NCBI GenBank assembly: GCA_965240325.2
Contig: OZ251236.1
Span: 248,001-312,000 of the forward strand
Source of the DNA: Rebecca billardiae RCC1528
Lineage: Eukaryota > Haptophyta
Direction: 5' to 3'
Length of the DNA: 64,000 nt
Shown here piece by piece: positions 10,601-20,097 of the stretch (positions are counted from its first letter, which is position 1; every line of letters starts with the position of its first letter). Position numbers and translations under genes: made by a program. The notes under the pieces are model-generated. The model was not told the DNA's origin and searched no databases. It saw only the letters and a program-made list of their open reading frames with translations.

Positions 10601-13600
10601 GCGGTGGCGATGGCGGCGGGCTCGGCGGCGGCGGCGATGGCGGCGGCGATGGCGGCGGCGATGGCGGCGGGCTTGGCGGCGGCGGCGGCGAGGGTGGCGG
10701 CGAGGGTGGCGGTGACGGCGGCAGGCTGGGTGGTGGGCTGGGCGGCGGGCTGGGGGGCGGCGACGGTGGCGGGCTGGGCGGCGGCGATGGCGGTGGGCTC
10801 GGCGGCGGGCTGGGTGGCGGCGGCGCGGGCGGCGGGCTGGGTGGCGGGCTGGGCGGCGGGCTTGGCGGCGGTGACGGAGGCAGGCTCGGCGGTGGCGACG
10901 GTGGCGGCGACGGTGGCGGAGAGGGCGGCGGGCTGGGCGGACGTGACGGCGGAGGGCTCGGCGGTGGCGATGGCGGCGGGCTCGGCGGCGGCGGCAATGG
11001 CGGCGGCGATGGCGGCGGCGATGGCGGCGGGCTTGGCGGCGGCGGCGGCGAGGGTGGTGGCGAGGGTGGCGGCGAGGGTGGCGGGCTCGGCGGTGGTGAC
11101 GGCGGCGGGCTGGGTGGTGGGCTGGGCGGCGGGCTGGGGGGTGGCGATGGCGGCAGGCCCGGTGGCGGCGACGGTGGCGGGCTCGGCGGCGGCGATGGCG
11201 GTGGGCTCGGCGGCGGGCTGGGCGGCGGCGGCGAGGGCGGCGGGCTGGGTGGCGGGCTGGGCGGCGGGCTTGGCGGCGGTGACGGAGGCGGGCTCGGCGG
11301 TGGCGGCGGTGGCGGCGACGGTGGCGGAGAGGGCGGCGGGCTGGGCGGAGGTGACGGCGGAGGGCTCGGCGGTGGCGATGGCGGCGGGCTCGGCGGCGGC
11401 GGTGATGGCGGCGGCGATGGCGGCGGCGATGGCGGCGGGCTTGGCGGCGGCGGCGGCGAGGGTGGTGGCGAGGGTGGCGGCGAGGGTGGCGGGCTCGGCG
11501 GCGGTGACGGCGGCGGGCTGGGTGGTGGGCTGGGCGGCGGGCTGGGGGGTGGCGATGGCGGCAGGCTCGGTGGCGGCGACGGTGGCGGGCTCGGCGGCGG
11601 CGATGGCGGTGGGCTCGGCGGCGGGCTGGGCGGCGGCGGCGAGGGCGGCGGGCTGGGTGGCGGGCTGGGCGGCGGGCTTGGCGGCGGTGACGGAGGCGGG
11701 CTCGGCGGTGGCGACGGTGGCGGCGACGGTGGCGGAGAGGGCGGCGGGCTGGGCGGAGGTGATGGCGGAGGGCTCGGCGGTGGCGATGGCGGCGGGCTCG
11801 GCGGCGGCGGCGATGGCGGCGGCGATGGCGGCGGCGAGGGCGGCGGCGAGGGCGGCGGCGAGGGTGGCGGCGGCGGCGAGGGCGGCGGCGAGGGCGACGG
11901 GGGCGGCGAGGGCGGCGGCGAGGGTGGCGGCGGCGGCGAGGGCGGTGGCGAGGGTGGCGGCGAGGGTGGCGGCGGCGGCGAGGGCGGCGGCGAGGGTGGC
12001 GGCGGTGGCGAGGGCGGCGGCGAGGGCGACGGCGGCGGCGAGGGCGGCGGCGAGGGTGGCGGCGGCGGCGAGGGCGGCGGCGAGGGTGGCGGCGAGGGCG
12101 GCGGCGGCGGCGAGGGCGGCGGCGAGGGCGGTGGCGACGGGCACTCGGCAAGAGTGCTGAGGTCCGGGTTGAACTTGGTGTTGCTCGCGAAAGGCGTGAG
12201 CGCGCAGAAGTCACTGCCGTCGTAAAACCTGTGATGCAGTGAGGGGGGAGGGGGCGCGGGTGGGGCGGGGAACGCGTTGGCCATCAACCCTGCCAGCGCG
12301 TGGGGGCCGACGATGCTGCCACCGTGCGGAAGACTGCAAGGCTCCTCAGGTGGACACGCCCTCTTGAGCAGGCGAGCAGCCCAGGCGGCAGGCAGAACGC
12401 AGCTGGCTGGCGTGTGGGGGCGCGCGTGCGCAGGCACACATACAATCCGCTGGAGGACAAAGCAGTCAGCTGCAACACCTCTGTTGGCATGGCGCCGCCG
12501 AGCGAGTTGGAGTTGAGATACCTGTCACTCGTGTGGTGGGAGGAGCGCCGGGTGGCAGCACGCATAACAATGCACGTCAGGTTCCAAGCGGTGTGCATGC
12601 GCCACACGCGGGGAGAGGGAAGTGGTGCGATCTCTTGGGGTCGTTGGTGCGCGCTGCTGCGCGCACAAGAACTGCATGCTCGCCATTGCGCCCACTTCCG
12701 AGGGCAGGCTGCCTGTGAGCGAGTTGAAGTGGAGACGCCTGTCACGCGTGTGATGGGAGGAGCGCCGGGTGGCAGCACGCATAACAATGCACGTCAGATT
12801 GCACGCGGTGTGTGTACGCCACACGCGGGGGGCGGAGAGTGATGCAACCTCTGGGGGCGGTTGGTGCTCGCTGCTGCGCGCACAGTTGAGTCATGCTCGT
12901 CATTGCGCCCACTTCCGAGGGCAGGCTGCCTGTGAGCGAGTTGAAGTTGAGCCACCTGTCACGCGTGTGGTGGGAGGAGCGCCGGGTGGCAGCACGCATA
13001 ACAATGCACGTCAGATTCCAAGCGGTGTGCATGCGCCACGCGTGGGGGGAGGAGAGTGGTGCGATCTCTGGGGGCGGTTGGTGCTCGCTGCTGCGCGCAC
13101 AAGAACTGCATGCTCGCCATTGCGCCCACTTCCGAGGGCAGGCTGCCTGTGAGCGAGTTGGAGAAGAGAAACCTGGCACGCGTGTGGTGGGAGGAGCGGC
13201 GGGTGGCAGCACGCATAACAATGCACGTCAGCTTCCATGCGGTGTGCATGCGCCACGCGTGGGGGGAGGAGAGTGGTGCGATCTCTGGGGGCGGTTGGTG
13301 CTCGCTGCTGCGCGCACAGCCACTGCAAGCTCGCCATTGCGCCCACTTCGGTAGGGATGCTCCCGACGAGAGCGTTTCCGTCGAGAAACCTGCGACCAGG
13401 CAGCAGCATGAGGGGGGGATGCCATCAGCCAAGGCAGAGGTGACCAGATCGTCCGCTGGTGGCGCGCAAGAAGGCGTATGCCGCGCAGAAAAGCACGTCG
13501 TACACTTTGGGCACATTGACCATGTAGCCGACCTCGGTGGGTATCGTGCCTGTCTTGCCAGCACCCCTGTACGCGCTGCGCTCGGTCGTTTCCAAGCGGG

Positions 13601-16341
13601 CAGCGCGCAAAGCATGATGACGCGCAGGGCGGGCAGGCCAGCGCGGGCGGTGTGTAAGCGCAACGACGCTGAGCGCGCACGTGCGCGAGCGCGCGCGCGC
13701 GGAGGGGAAGGGGTTGCTCTGCAGCGCGGTCACAGCGACGCACATGTCCCTAGCAATGCCATTGCACGCGAGCTCGTTGAATGTGCCCGAGTCAGGGAAG
13801 CACTGGGGGTAGTCTGTCAGCATCGCATCGCGCAGGCTAGATGATGCGGCCGTCTCGACCTGGGCGATCAGCGCGCAGGAGATGAGCATTGCTTTCGCGA
13901 GCGGAACGTGGCTCGTGCACGAAGTCCGCAGCCGAGGGAGGCCCAAAGGGGAGACACGTCGACAGGAAACCACGTGGTGGTAGAAGAACGTCAGCAAAAA
14001 GCATGCGACGAGCATGCGCAGGCAACCACCAATGACCAGTTCGTGCCGTGGTGAGATGGTCTTCTGCTCCTTGTTGATCATGCAAGCAAGCGCGTGCCAT
14101 GGAGGCGCGTTGGTCTTCTGCTGCTTGGTCGCCGCCTCGGCCGGCATGCCCGTGAGCGCGTGCGGCGGTGGCGCGTTGGTCTGGTGCTGCTTGGTCGCCG
14201 CGTCGGCCGGCGTGCACGTGAGCGCGTGCGGCGGCGGCGCGTTGGTCTTCTGCTGCTTGGTCGCCGCCTCGGCCGGCATGCCCGTGAGCGCGTGCGGCGG
14301 TGGCGCGTTGGTCTGGTGCTGCTTGGTCGCCGCGTCGGCCGGCATGCCCGTGAGCGCGTGTGGCGGCGGCGCGTTGGTCTGGTGCTCCGTCATCAGCGTG
14401 TCGGCCGGCGTGCCCGTGAGCGCGTGCGGCGGCGGCGCGTTGGTCTGGTGCTCCGTCATCATCAGCGTGTCGGCCGGCGTGCCCGTGAGCGCGCGCGGCG
14501 GCGGCGCGTTGGTCTTCTGCTGCTTGGTCGCCGCCTCGGCCGGCATGCCCGTGAGCGCGTGCGGCGGTGGCGCGTTGGTCTGGTGCTGCTTGGTCGCCGC
14601 GTCGGCCGGCGTGCACGTGAGCGCGTGCGGCGGCGGCGCGTTGGTCTTCTGCTGCTTGGTCGCCACGTCGGCCGACATGCCCGTGAGCGCGTGCGGCGGC
14701 GGCGCGTTGGTCTTCTGCTGCTTGGTCGCCACGTCGGCCGACATGCCCGTGAGCGCGTGCGGCGGCGGCGCGTTGGTCTTCTGCTGCTTGGTCGCCACGT
14801 CGGCCGGCATGCCCGTGAGCGCGCGCGGCGGCGGCGCGTTGGTCTTGTGCTCCGTCATCATCAGTGTGTCGGCCGGCATGCCCGTGAGCGCGTGCGGCGG
14901 CGGCGCGTTGGTCTGGTGCTCCGTCATCAGCGTGTCCGCCGGCGTGCCCGTGAGCGCGTGCGGCGGCGGCGCGTTGGTCTGGTGCTCCGTCATCATCGTG
15001 TCGGCCGGCGTGCCCGTGAGCGCGTGCGGCGGCGGCGCGTTGGTCTGGTGCTCCGTCATCATCGTGTCGGCCGGCGTGCCCGTGAGCGCGTGCGGCGGCG
15101 GCGCGTTGGTCTGGTGCTCCGTCATCATCGTGTCGGCCGGCGTGCACGTGAGCGCGTGCGGCGGCGGCGCGTTGGTCTTCTGCTGCTTGGTCGCCACGTC
15201 GGCCGACATGCCCGTGAGCGCGTGCGGCGGCGGCGCGTTGGTCTTCTGCTGCTTGGTCGCCACGTCGGCCGACATGCCCGTGAGCGCGTGCGGCGGCGGC
15301 GCGATGGTATGGTGCTCCGTCATCAGCGCGTCAGCCGGCGTGCCCGTGAGCGCGTGCGGCGGCGTCACGTAGGTCTTGTGCTGCTTGGCCGCCGCGTCCG
15401 CCGCGTCGATCGGCATGCCCGCGAGCTCGCGCGGCGGCGGCGCGAGTGCGCGCTGTGGCGACGTGTCGTCAATCTTCGTCGGCATGGGGAGTGAGGCGCC
15501 ATCGTGCAGCGCGGAAGGCGGAGCCGATCCGGCGCCGTCGTCGCCTGGTCCGGCCTCCTGGCCTGCGAATCAAATGGCGGGCGAAAAACAGCAGCAGGGA
15601 AAAGCAAAACAAAAAGGCGGATCAAATGCAGCGCGCAGATTGCCAGATACCGCCGACGCGCGGCGCGGCGCCCGCGGGGGCGAGCGCGCGGCGCGCCCTC
15701 GGCATGCGCGCTTCGCGCCACGCACACGCACCTGCATCAAGCGTGATCGTCAGGCCCTGGGTCTTGTTGAAATCGGTGTTGGTCGGCGCGCCCGAGAGCG
15801 CGGGCGCGGGCGCGTCGCCGCTATTGCGCCCCTCAGCCGCCACCGCTCGGCCGGCGGCGCTGACGGCGCGTGACGACAGCGTGCGCTGCGCCGGGGGGCG
15901 ATCGGCGAGGTGCATGGCACGGTCTGCCGAGCCCCAGGCCGCGTGCGTCAGGTCGGCCGGGTCGATGCGCGCACAAATGCCGCCGCCGTGCGCAGCGGCA
16001 TGCGCGAGCACGGCGATGAGCGCGATGCCCACGGCGCCGACGATCGAGCTGAGCTTCGCCGCGCGAGTTCCGCTGTCCGGCTTGGCATGCGTGGCGCATG
16101 CACGGGGGCGAAGGGCCTGCGCGCACGCGCCGCCGCAGCGCCCACACCCCACGCGCGCGCCAGGGCCATCGGTGAGGCCAGTCGCCGCCCGCGCCGCGGA
16201 GTCGCGCGGCCGCCCGCGCCCGCGGCCGCACAGCGCGGCTGCTGCGCATGACGACTGCCCAGCCGCCCGGAAAGCGTTCGACAATGGTCGAAGCGGCCGC
16301 GGGATCGGTGTGACGATGCGTAGCACGCACCTTGCAAGTTG
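4654..16341 (-). CDS. Giant LRR / SPPP-rich multi-domain membrane protein
   Basis: Proposed exons (minus strand): 15732-16341 (5' limit unresolved), 13681-15562, 13504-13566, 13318-13389, 13101-13172, 12884-12955, 12667-12738, 12444-12521, 7110-12360, 6798-6968 (or 6831-6968), 6405-6700, 4654-6301. All internal junctions keep phase and give about 3,400 residues. Domains in order are: a hydrophobic segment (about residue 95), about 19 copies of a 22-residue Pro repeat, a second hydrophobic segment (LVIGGCLRMLVACFLLTFF), a Cys-containing cap, six plant-type LRRs, about 1,400 residues of SPPP, a bacterial-adhesin-like domain with a calcium-loop motif (DLDNDGRHD), then a C-terminus with five membrane segments. 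The last part loosely resembles the polycystin-1 membrane region without a pore; that is a weak inference. It is probably a cell-surface or scale-associated receptor or adhesin. No ATG is found in the first exon, so at least one upstream exon is missing; a candidate lies at about 16341-16373, ending in AAG before GTGCGT. Confidence 0.8.
7110..7920 (-). other. Adhesin-like domain with Asp-rich calcium loop (inside giant gene)
   Basis: This 3' part of the long exon follows the SPPP linker. It has several Cys (CTGSGC, CADGLAPVCGH), then YLDLDNDGRHDPSTEPS, a dockerin/EF-like Asp loop followed by NGYYTFSEDTL. This is the pattern of SdrD-B/VCBS-type bacterial surface domains ('decorated beta-strand then Asp loop'). 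VATVLTPLTTLLAN follows, a motif common in the same bacterial family. It suggests extracellular calcium-stabilised beta-sandwich folds and possibly a bacterial origin of the module. Family assignment is by eye only. Confidence 0.5.
7930..12130 (-). repeat. SPPP 12-bp coding repeat (about 1,400 residues)
   Basis: On the minus strand this is almost pure Ser-Pro-Pro-Pro, with rare changes (SPPPP, SLPP, SRPP, TPP). The 12-bp unit has no stop in any frame, so the plus strand reads as Gly-rich (GGGLGGG, GGGDGGG) and other frames as Arg/His or Ala-rich; these are shadows. SPPP tracts are hydroxylated and arabinosylated in extensin-like algal wall proteins (established for green algae) and form stiff polyproline-II rods. 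Confidence 0.9.
8881..11835 (-). repeat. Higher-order repeat of 408 bp within the SPPP tract
   Basis: A landmark (GACGGAGG on the plus strand) recurs at 8881, 9289, 9697, 10105, 10513, 10873, 11281 and 11689. Spacing is exactly 408 bp except once, where it is 360 bp (a 48-bp deletion). 408 bp is 136 residues or 34 SPPP units, so the tract grew by tandem duplication of a large block on top of 12-bp slippage, always in frame. Confidence 0.85.
12444..13566 (-). repeat. Tandem LRR exon-intron array (217-bp units)
   Basis: Six short exons each encode one leucine-rich repeat of the plant extracellular type (LxxNxLxGxIPxEVGxMxxL). Exons at 13318-13389, 13101-13172, 12884-12955 and 12667-12738 are each exactly 72 nt (24 residues). 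The four introns downstream of them are each exactly 145 nt. Exon start positions step by 217 bp (13389, 13172, 12955, 12738, 12521). The outer exons are 63 nt (13504-13566) and 78 nt (12444-12521). All are phase 2 on both sides, so each unit can be duplicated or skipped without a frameshift. Introns are nearly identical to one another, start GTGCGCGCAGCAGCG and end in CAG. Confidence 0.9.
14085..15445 (-). repeat. 22-residue tandem repeats, about 19 copies
   Basis: The unit is 66 bp (sometimes 69) and reads APPPHALTG followed by one of two alternating tails: xxADVATKQQKTN or TPADTxMTEHQTN. The tails are mixed in blocks, which shows block duplication and conversion. The repeats precede the second hydrophobic segment of the giant protein. 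They are Pro-, Thr- and Gln-rich, with no Cys in most units. No known family was recognised. Confidence 0.85.
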
Positions 16342-16790
16342 TCATCGAAATCCGTGCGGGCGCTGCGGCGGGGGGGGGGGGGGGGCTTTGTCACGCGAGC
16401 CGTGGCAAATGAGACGACGAGAGGCGGCAGGAGGATCCGTGCCACCGGCTTTGCCTGCACAAAGGGAATCTGTCAGACACGTCAAATCATCAGTTCTTCA
16501 ACTGAGAAGAAGTACTCCGACACCACGCGGAATGATCAGCAATAATGAAATGGTGTGTGTCATTGATTAAACCGCATACTGAGTCTCTATTGTACAGGTA
16601 GCATAATGAGTACTAGTAATAGTAGTAAACTGCTGGACGCACGCAGCTTAAACAGTCTAAAGTATTTATTACGACGTCTCTTATTCTTAGTAAACTGTAT
16701 GCTCTGCCACCATCAACGCTGAGGTGCGTCCTGATTATTCATCTATGACGACAGGTATTTCCGTATCTCTTTATTGGTACCCATCGGGTG

Positions 16791-17757
16791 AAGCCCCGGT
16801 CCCGGGGCTCGTGCATGGCGGCACTTCGAGCCTCCGCCGCGAGGCATAGAAGCTGGTGCGTCGGTGGGGATCTTGCTGGGCATGTTGCGCATGGTGTCTT
16901 GTACCCTCACCGTGGCCCTCGTCTCGTTGTCCACCGGGTTACGGCCTGCACAATGCACGCGATCGTGCGCGGTGCCGGGCAAACGTCTGCGTGAGCCGCG
17001 CAGCATGAGCATCCGCGTGCCGCTTCCATCGGCTCTGCTGAGGTACGTTGTGGGTGCGTTGTGTGAGGGAGGCTGTGAGACGTGTCTCTGGTCCCCTCAG
17101 GATAGCTGCTAAGGTGCGTCTCGACCAATGCAGGCGTGGATGCTGCGTTGCGTGTGCCGCGAATCTGCTGTCGTGCCGTGCTCTCACACGGGTAGTAGTC
17201 CGTGGCGGCTGCACGGCACCATTCAAAGTGCGCTGCTACAGTCAGGCGTGGGGCAGCGTGTAGCCTCATGTAGTTCAGTCACCCCAGTCCACATCTGAGT
17301 CGCCCCATGCATCACTACGGCCTCGGTGCGGATGTGACGTGTCACGGTCGTGGCCGCACGGCGACATGCAGCACGGCTGCCCCGCCGTTGTCGGCGGAGC
17401 ACATCTGAGTCGAACTACAGGCAGAGAAGGGGTTGCCGCCGCATTGGGGCACCCACAGGCCACGCTGGGGCAATTGACATCGAGTCACAGCACGCGCAAT
17501 GGCTAGCAGTAGCTCGTTTGCGGTGTACTCAAGTGAAGCCCCGGGTCCGGGGCTTGGCGGAATCCGCTTCTCCGGACCTATCCGGACTCTCACTCAGTGA
17601 CGGCTGTATATGTGACATACGTAGTGACATCCGAAGTTGAAGTACCCTAAATTGATGTCGCTGAATCGATCTGTCACCGGCACTCAAGCGCGTAAAACCA
17701 CGTATTCAGCCGTAATTGCGTGATACATAGTAGCTTGAAGCCCCGGGGCCGGGGCTT
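16791..17757. repeat. Three dispersed copies of a 20-bp GC hairpin
   Basis: Self-complementary 20-mers occur at 16791-16810, 17536-17555 and 17738-17757, all of the form AAGCCCCGG-NN-CCGGGGCTT, each preceded by TGA or TTGA. They differ only in the loop and the outermost bases. They could be ends of small fold-back elements or RNA stem-loops. Confidence 0.7.
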
Positions 17758-18288
17758 CGGGTATTCCGCCAAAGAGCTAATATACTAATAATAGTCAACT
17801 GTACACACAGCTCAGGCAGGCGAGATCGACGCCAACCACGGCCTGTCACCGGCCTCACCCAGGACCAACCATGATCTGATCCCCCTTTCATTCGCCTTTG
17901 AACTGATGAAGCCGTCGCCCAGGGGAGAGAGAGAGGAGTGTTGCGTGTCGGCCTCAACTAGCCGGCGGCAGGCGGTTCTGTTGCCCGGCGGGGCGCCGGT
18001 CCGCTGGCCTCGCCAGCTGCGGGGGCCGGGTCGTCCCGGGCTGTTTGCGCTTACGGGCTGGGGGCGGCACTGGTGCCACCCTGCCGCTCGTGCTGGCAGC
18101 CTGCCATGTAGCCATGTACGGCTGCCGTGCCAGCGAGGTCAGACTCAGACCCGGCCGAGGCTGCTCCCAGGCAGAGGCTGTGCCTGTTACGGCTGGTACT
18201 TGCAGGGCGCATGTGAAGCGTCGTCATCAGTGCTGGCGAGGAGCTGTGCCTGCTCCGCGCGCATGCGGCGCTGGCACAGCCGCCTGGC

Positions 18289-18370
18289 AGACTTGCGCTG
18301 GCACAGCCCCGGGCCTGGCACGGACTTGCGCTGGCACAGCCGCCGCTGGCAGGCAGACTTGCGCAGAGGG
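18289..18370. repeat. Imperfect 33-bp tandem repeat
   Basis: ACTTGCGCTGGCACAGCC recurs at about 18291 and 18324, with a truncated third copy at about 18357. There is no coding context. Confidence 0.55.
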
Positions 18371-20097
18371 GGCGTCGGGGGTGGGGGGCGGGCTCAGGCG
18401 CAGGTGCTGGGGGCTGGGGTTATTGGCGGGTCAGGGACAGACATGAGACAGGGCACCAGACCATCATTGAAGCTGCAGGGTATCAGAATCCAGGCGGCCC
18501 CGTTTTGGCCGGCGCCCGGCGGCGACGCCCCCGACTGCTGTAGGGGGATCAACACCGGCGGCGCGTCGGGCGCGGCGCTGGTGCGCTGCACTGCTGCTGC
18601 CACCCCGGAGCTGGCTCCAGGGGCTACAATTACACTCCGCGGGCGCGGTGTTCACGCGGGGGGCTGTTGACTCACAGACAGTCACAGGTGCTCGGACGGG
18701 GGGCCGTGTCTGCCGTGGGCCCTGTGCATACATAGGGCGGACAGAGTCACAGAGTATCGGACGGGCGCAGGTCTCGTCCCATGATTCGTCGTTGGCATCA
18801 GTGCTCGATCGTCGGTGACAAGTAAAGTCGGCGTTGGTGGCTAAGAGCTCCGCCTGCACCGCGATCGAAATATAGCTTGAGTAGCGCGACGACATTTTCG
18901 AGCTGCTGCTCACATGACGGGCTGCTGCTGCCTGCTGCTGCCGTGCAGCAGCGCGCTCCACCTGCGTTGCGCAAATGACCAGATCGCATGGGCCTGCCGC
19001 TGCGCCCTGGTTAGGGGCGAGGGTGCACGGATGGCAGATGGCCGTCTCAGCCGCTGGGCCCTGGCGAGTGGTCCGACGGCGATGATATAGCAGTCGTAGT
19101 CCCCGTGTGCCGCCCTGGGCCTGCGCCGCGGCCGCCGTGCGGGCCGTGCGCGGCTTGGCACCGCTACTGGGTCTCATCCGCGCGGTGCCAATTTGCCTCT
19201 GATGAGCCACCAAGGGGCTTACAAAAGTACCACTTTGTACAGGTCGATGAGGGCTGAATTCGACAGAGCCTGGCACTTTGAGACAAAGGCGGCGGCCCAG
19301 TGGCGGCCCCGACGGTGGCGCCCACTTGGCGTGGTGCATGGCGCCCGCCCCGCACGCGCTACAACGCCCGGTGAGGTGGACGCAAGTCTGTCGAGGCGCG
19401 TCACATGTGCGCCCAAGGTGCATGCCTGGCACCTCCGCTCGTTTACCGGCCGCTCCGCTGCCCATGCCTGACCTGCACGCACCAAACGTAGCCACCGAAG
19501 GTGCCCCGCCACTGTGAGACGGCCGCGAACCGCGATGCACGGTGCCCTTCAGTGACGTGAGCAAGGTAGTCTACTACTGCAAGAGGACGCCAACCTGACG
19601 GCTGGCCATGCCATGGGAGGTAGTAAGGACGCCAGATACGCGCCAAGACCCCATGGGAAGCATGCTCTCCCCGAGTAGTGAGCTCTTCCGTCTTCGGGCG
19701 TGCGCACGCGGTTTGTCTCAAAGTGCCCCCCCCCCCCCCCCCCCCCCCCCAAAGAGAGACAAAGTTGATGGTGCTCGTGCTCCTCAACGGCATGGAACTA
19801 GTCCACGAGACTCGCGGCTTGAACTCTTCGTCTGATGCCCTCCACAACGACGTGCGCGACGGGCGTGAGCGCCATGGTGGTCGAGCGCAAAACAGCCGGG
19901 ATTTTGGTGTCTCATTCTGCTTCGTTAATCTTGTCCGCCATGTGTGCGCATCGATCAAGCTCACAAAACCGTCAACGGCTTTCAATTAATATTATTCATA
20001 AGCGCACAAAACGGTCAAAACCGTCAGCTAAGCACCAAAACGGCTGGACGCCGCAGACCTCGACCTTGTGGGTGGCCTCCTAACCGCCGCGGACGCG

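Larger units (their letters stand above)
16342..20097. other. 3.8-kb stretch without a supported gene
   Basis: Frames here are short or have mixed composition and no domains. It holds homopolymers (16370-16386 G, 19726-19750 C), three GC hairpins (16791-17757) and 33-bp spaced repeats at 18289-18370. A minus-strand open frame at 18464-19564 has a less biased composition than random frames and might be a decayed transposon, but nothing identifiable was seen. AT content is higher than in the gene-bearing parts. Confidence 0.45.

Noticed and set aside
7472-12214. Minus-strand Arg/His-rich and Ala-rich long frames overlapping the SPPP frame
   Set aside because: Frame shadows of the same 12-bp repeat, with no domain at either end.
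7861-12225. Plus-strand frame of about 1,450 codons rich in Gly (GGGLGGG, GGGDGGG)
   Set aside because: It is the reverse complement of the SPPP repeat. The 12-bp unit lacks stops in all frames, and the minus strand has splice sites, LRRs and non-repetitive domains in continuous phase.
13181-13700. Long unspliced minus frames across the LRR array
   Set aside because: They read through introns that are identical in four copies and break the 24-residue LRR period.
14014-15494. Plus-strand frames of about 450 codons with CGGGALVxCC repeats
   Set aside because: Opposite strand of the 22-residue repeat; the minus frame joins to phase-matched exons and a membrane segment.
18464-19564. 366-codon minus frame as a gene
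   Set aside because: No domain, start or splice evidence; composition is mixed and it crosses repeat sequence. Left as possible transposon decay only.
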